DNA from: Nemertoderma westbladi
Lineage: Eukaryota > Xenacoelomorpha > Nemertodermatida > Nemertodermatidae
Reading direction: 5' to 3'
NCBI GenBank assembly: GCA_032718475.1
Contig: JAUCBJ010003577.1
Location: 1 to 42,750, forward strand
Length of the DNA stretch: 42,750 nt
Made by a program: the position numbers and the translations under genes. This document shows positions 37,864 to 42,750 of the stretch, one piece after another. The notes under the pieces were generated by a model, which was not told the origin of the DNA, did no database searches, and was given only the letters and a program-made list of their open reading frames with translations. How positions within the stretch are numbered: position 1 is the first letter of the stretch; every line of letters begins with the position of its first letter.

Positions 37864-38203
37864 AATGAGCCAGGCCAATCATAGGGCATAAATTATCTTA
37901 TTGCTCAAATGTGAGGCAGTGGAAAATTCTGTTAGGATTCCATGTCCCAGATTTAGTGTAAGGGCCGGACTGCGTTGAACGATGAGCTGGACCAATCATA
38001 GAGCACGAAGCACTTCATTGCTCAATGGTGAAGCTGTGGAAAATTCTGTTTAGTTTCCATGTGCAATTTCTAGTATAAAAAGGCCGGTTTGCCTTCGGTT
38101 ATCACACTTATAACACCTTCACTTCCTTTTTTATTCGGTTTCTTGTTGAAACTTCGTTTGATAATTCTTTGTAAAACTGTAAATATACTGCAATTTCCTG
38201 ACA
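37864..38203 (+). repeat. LTR-like promoter unit of second BEL-type element (BEL-2)
   Basis: A 117-bp duplication (from 37864 and 37981) repeats a CCAAT box (37875-37879, 37992-37996) and the segment TGGAAAATTCTGTT. In the second unit TAGTGTAAGGGCCGG becomes TAGTATAAAAAGGCCGG, giving a strong TATA box (38074-38082). About 30 bp downstream is GGTTATCACACTT, a plausible start site. The unit ends CCTGACA. A primer-site-like TTTTGGTCCGACTTCGGGAC (38211-38230), typical in layout of BEL elements, follows. The left limit is uncertain, and no 3' partner is in the window. Confidence 0.5.
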
Positions 38204-40746
38204 TGTTTTCTTTTGGTCCGACTTCGGGACAGCCGAACACCAGGGAGATGGCAGCCTAGATCGTTAGGCCGTAAGCAACGCAGGGAAGGGATGTCCACAA
38301 CACGCTAGCGCCCACATTTGGATTGACCGCGCACCCCCTTTGCCCCTTCGAAATGCTCAACTTGCCATGCAGCACCCGCTTTGTGAGAAAGGTAAGACTT
38401 TGTTCGACGCCCTTGCCCGCCGTAAGACCTATAGATCAGGGTAAGCGTGACACCGTACTGGACGCCGCAAATTTAGGATCAAATAATTATATCCAGACAA
38501 ACCCCCCCCTTGTCAAGTCCTACGAATCCCTGGGTTAACCTGTACTTCCTACAGGTGCGAACTATTGCCATTCGTCAGTACGCGAGTACATATTAGGTAC
38601 GGACAGCATATGTTCCATAATTTAGTGATTCATAGCACTGACTGTTTGGTACCGGTTCGCTTTGTAGAACGTACATTAGTACCCCCCCCCCCCCTGTCTG
38701 GAGTTAGCTATTTGATCAGGCAAGGAGCATTTCTGCTACCGGCACACTGCTTGGCCTAGGGAGGTTTATTAATATCCTACCGCGCCTTGCCACGTACTGA
38801 TAGGTATTGCTGCTAACTACCGCAGCAACAAAGTTCTAGAATTAAATTAGTATACCAGATCAGCTAACGTACGGTAGCGATTAACCCCTATTCTTATCTT
38901 ACAACCAGAATCTGGTATTAGTGCCGATCACGGGTGTAGTTACTAACACTGTGGTTGCCCATTGGGTTGTGGATAGGAAGGAGAGAGCTTTGACGTCATT
39001 CGTGAGTATAAAGTTCTACAAACGCGACTAGTTTATTTTAGTAGCTAGCGCACGGTATCATTTAGTCAGAAAATCATTAAAACCTAGTAAAGGAATTACA
39101 CGAAATTGTTTTATTTGTAACACACCCACACACACACGCCCTAAAACATATCGCCCTTAAAGTTCTACTAGCTATAGCGTACTATACATTACTTTAGGTG
39201 GAAATTATCTGTATTTGTAAAATTAGGATCTGATTTAGTTGCGGCAAGATAAGGAGTATTTCACTTTCGTTATTAAACTGTTGTTTGTCTGGACAACGGT
39301 ATTGTTACATTTAGGCCTGACCCTTTAGACTGATTTCGTACAGGGGGATCAGTTATTGTTACATTTAGGCACGACCTTTAGGCTGATTTCGACAGGGATG
39401 ATCAGCATTGTTACACTAGGTCTGTTAACCACCTAGTTCGTATATAAACCATATAAATCACACCGCGGCAAGTTACTGTATTTAGGACTGTCAGTGATAG
39501 TTAGGATTCGCTGCGCGGGGATTGTTTTCCCGTGAGTTTGGTCTGTTACTGTAACTGTACATCTGCCTCACCGGTTAGAGGACAGGTATCCTTCTGTCTA
39601 GTACGTAGGCATTAGACCCGCTCACGTACATAGGATAGATACAAGGCTCTGTTCCTCGCCAGTAGTCGTTTGTGTACTGTATCTGTTTGTTTAGATATCC
39701 TGGACTGGGATTTGTTGTCAGATACTGTACAAGCCCGTATACATTACTAGAGTCTCATAGTAAGATACATCGTTACTAGGATCTGGTAAGCGGTATACTA
39801 CTGGACCCTTACAGTAGGAAGTATTTTATATAAATTAGTATATAGTATTTCCGCCGTAGCGTATAGTATAGTTTAGAATTGTTAGCTATTGAAAGTAGGA
39901 GATATTTAAAATTTAAGGTTAGTAAATTTAGTAATTTAGAACGTCCCCTGCTTCAGTAGGCTTTTAGGGTAGCTAGTACTTTCGTATTTAATCTTTGACT
40001 AGCTAACAGTTAGTTTGTAGCACTTTGTTTTACGCCGTGTGTGTGCGGTGTTACTTTTCGGTACTTGAAAAGGTACATAGGGTTTAAAGACCAATTTGTA
40101 TCGGTACCTAGGAAGATTTTTCGTAAGCGTAGAAGTAAAACTCTCACCTTCGACCTTTTCAGGACTCAAGGACTCATTTCTGGACCGCTTCGAGGATTAG
40201 ACCGCTTTTCGCAAAGTTTGGGAGACAATAAATTCGTCCGCGCCGCCGAAAAACGGAAAGACCCACGTCCGGTTTGTATTTGGGAATTTGTACGACTGGA
40301 AGATCAAAGGAACGTAAGTTTTACGACTCGCGTCGTTCAAACTTAAGAAAGCACAGTAGTACTCAAAATTTGTGGGTTTCACTGTCTATTAGTAGTGTTG
40401 TTGGTACTTATTTTCCCGTTAGACGTTGCTGTTTGGCCTATTGTTTATACTTGTTGATCTACATTTTGTTAACGTATACCGTTATCTCACTTATTCGTAC
40501 AAATTTAGCCGGTAGGCTAGATTACTACTTATTTTATTATATACCTTGTTAGTTTATTTGTACCGGTTAGGGTATATATATGATATATATATATATCAAG
40601 GTAAGTTTGACATTTGTACATTTCGACATTTTGACATTTCGACATTCTGACTTGTTGATTTATTTGTACCGGTTAGGTAAGTTTGACACTTCAACATTCA
40701 GACACTTTGACATTTTATTACCCGTACTTGACGTATATAATAAGAC
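38204..40746 (+). other. 2.5-kb leader of BEL-2
   Basis: No long frame. It contains a 13-base poly(C) (38682-38694), a 53-bp tandem repeat (39301-39420), an open but unrecognised 101-codon frame (40041-40346), a duplicated GTACCGGTTAG segment (40560 and 40668), GACATT heptamer repeats (40610-40710) and donor-like words AAG|GTAAGT (40598-40606) and TAG|GTAAGT (40674-40682). Like BEL-1 it has an unusually long repeat-rich leader. Confidence 0.5.
39301..39420. repeat. 53-bp tandem repeat in BEL-2 leader
   Basis: ATTGTTACATTTAGGC..GACC..CTGATTTCG..GATCAG occurs twice (from 39301 and 39354) and starts again at 39407. Confidence 0.85.
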
Positions 40747-42750
40747 ATGAGTGACACACCCCATTCGACGAGATACCCACCTACCGACTATGACTCGTGC
40801 GACCCGGACAGATCGACAGTAGACGAACCGAGAAGGAGAACCCGAGATTCCACCGATGTCACACCGCTTGCGTCGCCGGTACCCCGAACGGAAATACCGG
40901 AAGCCGCAACGCGTGGCGACGGCAGAATCGAAGATTTCCTTACCGTCCCGCAGACTAGATCGCGGGAACCGGACATGGTAAGTTCGACTGGAAGCCAGGA
41001 GAACGTTATTAGAAGTATAGGAGGACACATGGCCCAGATTACTCGGAACCTCGGAGAAGGTTTTCGCGTTTTACGCGAGTTAACCGCCCCGATGTCGAGA
41101 TACGAGTTCTACACCTTACAGGTAAGGATAGAAAGTAGGGTACATGCCTCCGTAGATAAACTTAAAGGTTTGCACGAACTTGCAGAGTTGCGTGGCGACA
41201 ACTTTACTCAGGTAAAGATAGTAGATAAATTGGTAAGTGCGAGAGAAAGCCTTATCCAGTTTAAGTCGGTAATAAGATTGGCTCAACAGGAGCAGTTCGA
41301 CCAACTGCTAGGTGAGTCAGTTTCGGACGCGTTGTTACAACCCGAAGAGGAAGAAGAACTCTACTGCCTGGACGGAAGGTTGGAAACGCTGACCAATTTT
41401 CTTCGTAGATGCGGCGTACCGATCGACGAACCGGAAGTCGAACCGCGAGGGACGACGGAAGTTCTCACTACGGAAGGCTCGCGAGCCTACCAACATCCAC
41501 CACTGGATAGATCCTTCGTTAGCGTACAGAGCGACGTTGGCAACGTTGGCGACGTTAGTAGAACAGCGTCTGGAATTACTCGACAACAACAGGAGGTTGC
41601 ACGCCGACAACAAGTCGCCGAGGAAGAAGCGCAACTACAGATGGCACAGATCGCCATCGAAGGAGAAAAACAGCGCAGAGAGGATGTAGCGAAACTTGCG
41701 AAACTTCAAGCGCAGGCTGAGTTCGAAGCATCAGAGATGCGGAGACTGGAGGAGGACTTAGCGCGAGAAGCGGCCGCGGCGGCAGCAGCCGACGAGTTAG
41801 CACGACAGGCGGGAGCTGACGAGTTAGCACGGAAGAAAGCAGCATCCGACGCTCGTGCCAAGTTGGAGGCGCGGCAAATAAACGCTCGATTAGCTATACA
41901 GGAAGCGGAATTAGCGGCACAACAACAGGACGCAGATCGACGCGAAAGGGAGATGCAACTACAGTTCGAATTGAATCGTAGATCGCGCGAGACAGCGAAC
42001 GCGCAAGCGGACCTCGAACTCGACGCGAGAGATAGATCTATAAGATCGCGAACTGGACACGACTTGTCTGCCCTGGATCGTATGGAAGCTCGATATCGCG
42101 GAATACAGAAGCGGATCGAGGAAGGAAGCGTGGGAGCGATAGATCGAGGAGAGGAGTTCGTCGAGGATTACTGTAAACGTTTTCCCCAAGTTATTCCTAT
42201 GCTCAAACCCACGACTCCAATAAAACCGGTCTTTGTTACGAAACCTAAGGAAATAACGCCTGTGCGTTCGACGCAAGGCAACAGGTTTGTTGTGACGGAA
42301 ATACCGCAACCTAGGGCGACTTCATCGCCAATTTTAGCAGGTAAGATAAGTAGTCCACCTACTGTAAGCCGTAGTTTACTTGTAGAGAGAGACGAACCTG
42401 CGTTTATGACAGTAAAACAGGTGAGTAAACCATTACAAGTTAAACCTGTGACGTGCTGCGCGAACCCAGTCATTTATAAACCTACAGTAGAGCTTAACTC
42501 CGATGTTTTTACTAGACCTCTCACCCAATGTTTAACGAGACCTACGACTTCGTGGAAGGCTTGCGAGCCTGCCGAACAACGGAGAGCCGTAGATCCCAGA
42601 CCACAACGAACTCGACCAAGAATAATACGCCGGACGCGAACCCGCCAACCACCTTATCCGGACGACAGCGATTCATCCAGTGACTCGGAGTCGACGGAAC
42701 GGGAAATATTCCGTACTGGAGCGGCGGAAGATTACAAACGGGAGGAACGA
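40747..42750 (+). CDS. BEL-2 Gag, N-terminal 668 codons, open to window end
   Basis: The frame starts MSDTPHSTRYPPTDYD, sharing MSDT with BEL-1 Gag, and has no stop to the last base. It has an acidic/Pro N-terminus and a helical region (about 100-215). A strongly charged Gln/Ala/Glu/Arg coiled coil follows (about 278-450, including ADELARQAGADELARKKAA). Then comes a Pro/Thr-rich part, and an acidic DDSDSSSDSESTE patch near the end. It resembles the first half of BEL-1 Gag in layout but little in sequence, so it is a distinct family. DUF1759, fingers and protease would lie beyond the window. CpG is abundant, unlike the surrounding DNA, suggesting a young copy. Several 5'-splice-site words lie in the frame. 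Confidence 0.75.
   Translation, partial: MSDTPHSTRYPPTDYDSCDPDRSTVDEPRRRTRDSTDVTPLASPVPRTEIPEAATRGDGRIEDFLTVPQTRSREPDMVSSTGSQENVIRSIGGHMAQITRNLGEGFRVLRELTAPMSRYEFYTLQVRIESRVHASVDKLKGLHELAELRGDNFTQVKIVDKLVSARESLIQFKSVIRLAQQEQFDQLLGESVSDALLQPEEEEELYCLDGRLETLTNFLRRCGVPIDEPEVEPRGTTEVLTTEGSRAYQHPPLDRSFVSVQSDVGNVGDVSRTASGITRQQQEVARRQQVAEEEAQLQMAQIAIEGEKQRREDVAKLAKLQAQAEFEASEMRRLEEDLAREAAAAAAADELARQAGADELARKKAASDARAKLEARQINARLAIQEAELAAQQQDADRREREMQLQFELNRRSRETANAQADLELDARDRSIRSRTGHDLSALDRMEARYRGIQKRIEEGSVGAIDRGEEFVEDYCKRFPQVIPMLKPTTPIKPVFVTKPKEITPVRSTQGNRFVVTEIPQPRATSSPILAGKISSPPTVSRSLLVERDEPAFMTVKQVSKPLQVKPVTCCANPVIYKPTVELNSDVFTRPLTQCLTRPTTSWKACEPAEQRRAVDPRPQRTRPRIIRRTRTRQPPYPDDSDSSSDSESTEREIFRTGAAEDYKREER

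Noticed and set aside
40041-40346. 101-codon frame in the BEL-2 leader as an extra gene
   Set aside because: Basic but without recognisable motifs, and it ends well before gag. It may be a leader peptide but there is not enough support.
40660-42473. Minus-strand frames up to 122 codons
   Set aside because: Antisense to the open BEL-2 gag, which has far stronger coding character.

Overview
This is eukaryotic, almost certainly animal, DNA. Evidence: intron-interrupted genes, Tc1/mariner, RTE-type and CR1/L2-like LINEs, BEL/Pao LTR retrotransposons (a metazoan group), CCAAT/TATA-type promoters, minisatellites and long poly(C)/poly(G) tracts. Recurrent AGGCCTA and ACCGGTA words fit an aquatic invertebrate (or possibly a fish), but the phylum cannot be fixed from sequence alone. 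No bacterial operons, rRNA genes or CRISPR arrays were seen.

Host genes. The best host-gene candidate is on the minus strand at 24445-22612. A short Arg/Ser/Lys-rich first exon (24377-24445) is joined by a phase-0 intron to a second exon (22612-22947) whose product has a barrier-to-autointegration factor (BAF/BANF1-like) domain behind a basic tail. The block 22978-24774 (intron, exon 1 and upstream region) is duplicated at 1-6915. There exon 1 is at 6522-6590, and the matching BAF exon would lie just left of the window. A third, longer RS-rich first exon (10801-11043) ends at the same GTTTGT donor. All three first exons have inverted CCAAT boxes and a (C/T)GTTAACGG element upstream. This looks like a small family of RS-BAF genes, or one gene with alternative first exons.

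1-12 kb. Copy A of the block has been expanded from about 1.8 kb to 6.9 kb by three insertions that comparison with copy B (22978-24774) makes visible. They are a 124-bp RTE tail (692-815, duplicated site ACGTAAATAAT), a 1.46-kb element holding minisatellites (929-2390, site TATTATAA), and a 3.5-kb composite (2448-5915). Downstream are a palindromic MITE (7127-7660), an E2F-like/palindrome cluster (7879-7937), and a dead mariner (8458-10310) sitting between 173-bp direct repeats.

12-21 kb. A degenerate RTE-type LINE on the minus strand (12169-21002) is bounded by the 10-bp repeat ATGGGGTCAT. It has been split by a complete-looking minus-strand CR1/L2-like LINE (13923-19075) with intact ORF1 (579 aa) and ORF2 (1017 aa).

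21-24.8 kb. A TTAA-flanked G-tract element (21334-22249) is followed by RS-BAF copy B.

24.8-42.75 kb. BEL-1 (24777-37395) inserted upstream of RS-BAF B. It has an LTR, a 3.2-kb repeat-rich leader, gag-protease, an odd 1.2-kb spacer, then RT, RNase H and integrase with one frameshift and a cut 3' end. A second, different BEL-type element starts near 37.86 kb with an LTR-like promoter, a 2.5-kb leader and a gag frame open to the window end. Both gag genes carry many perfect 5'-splice-site-like words (MAG|GTRAG), far more than chance. That cluster and the RS-BAF family are the two most interesting signals. They may be linked, because BAF proteins bridge retroelement and viral DNA.
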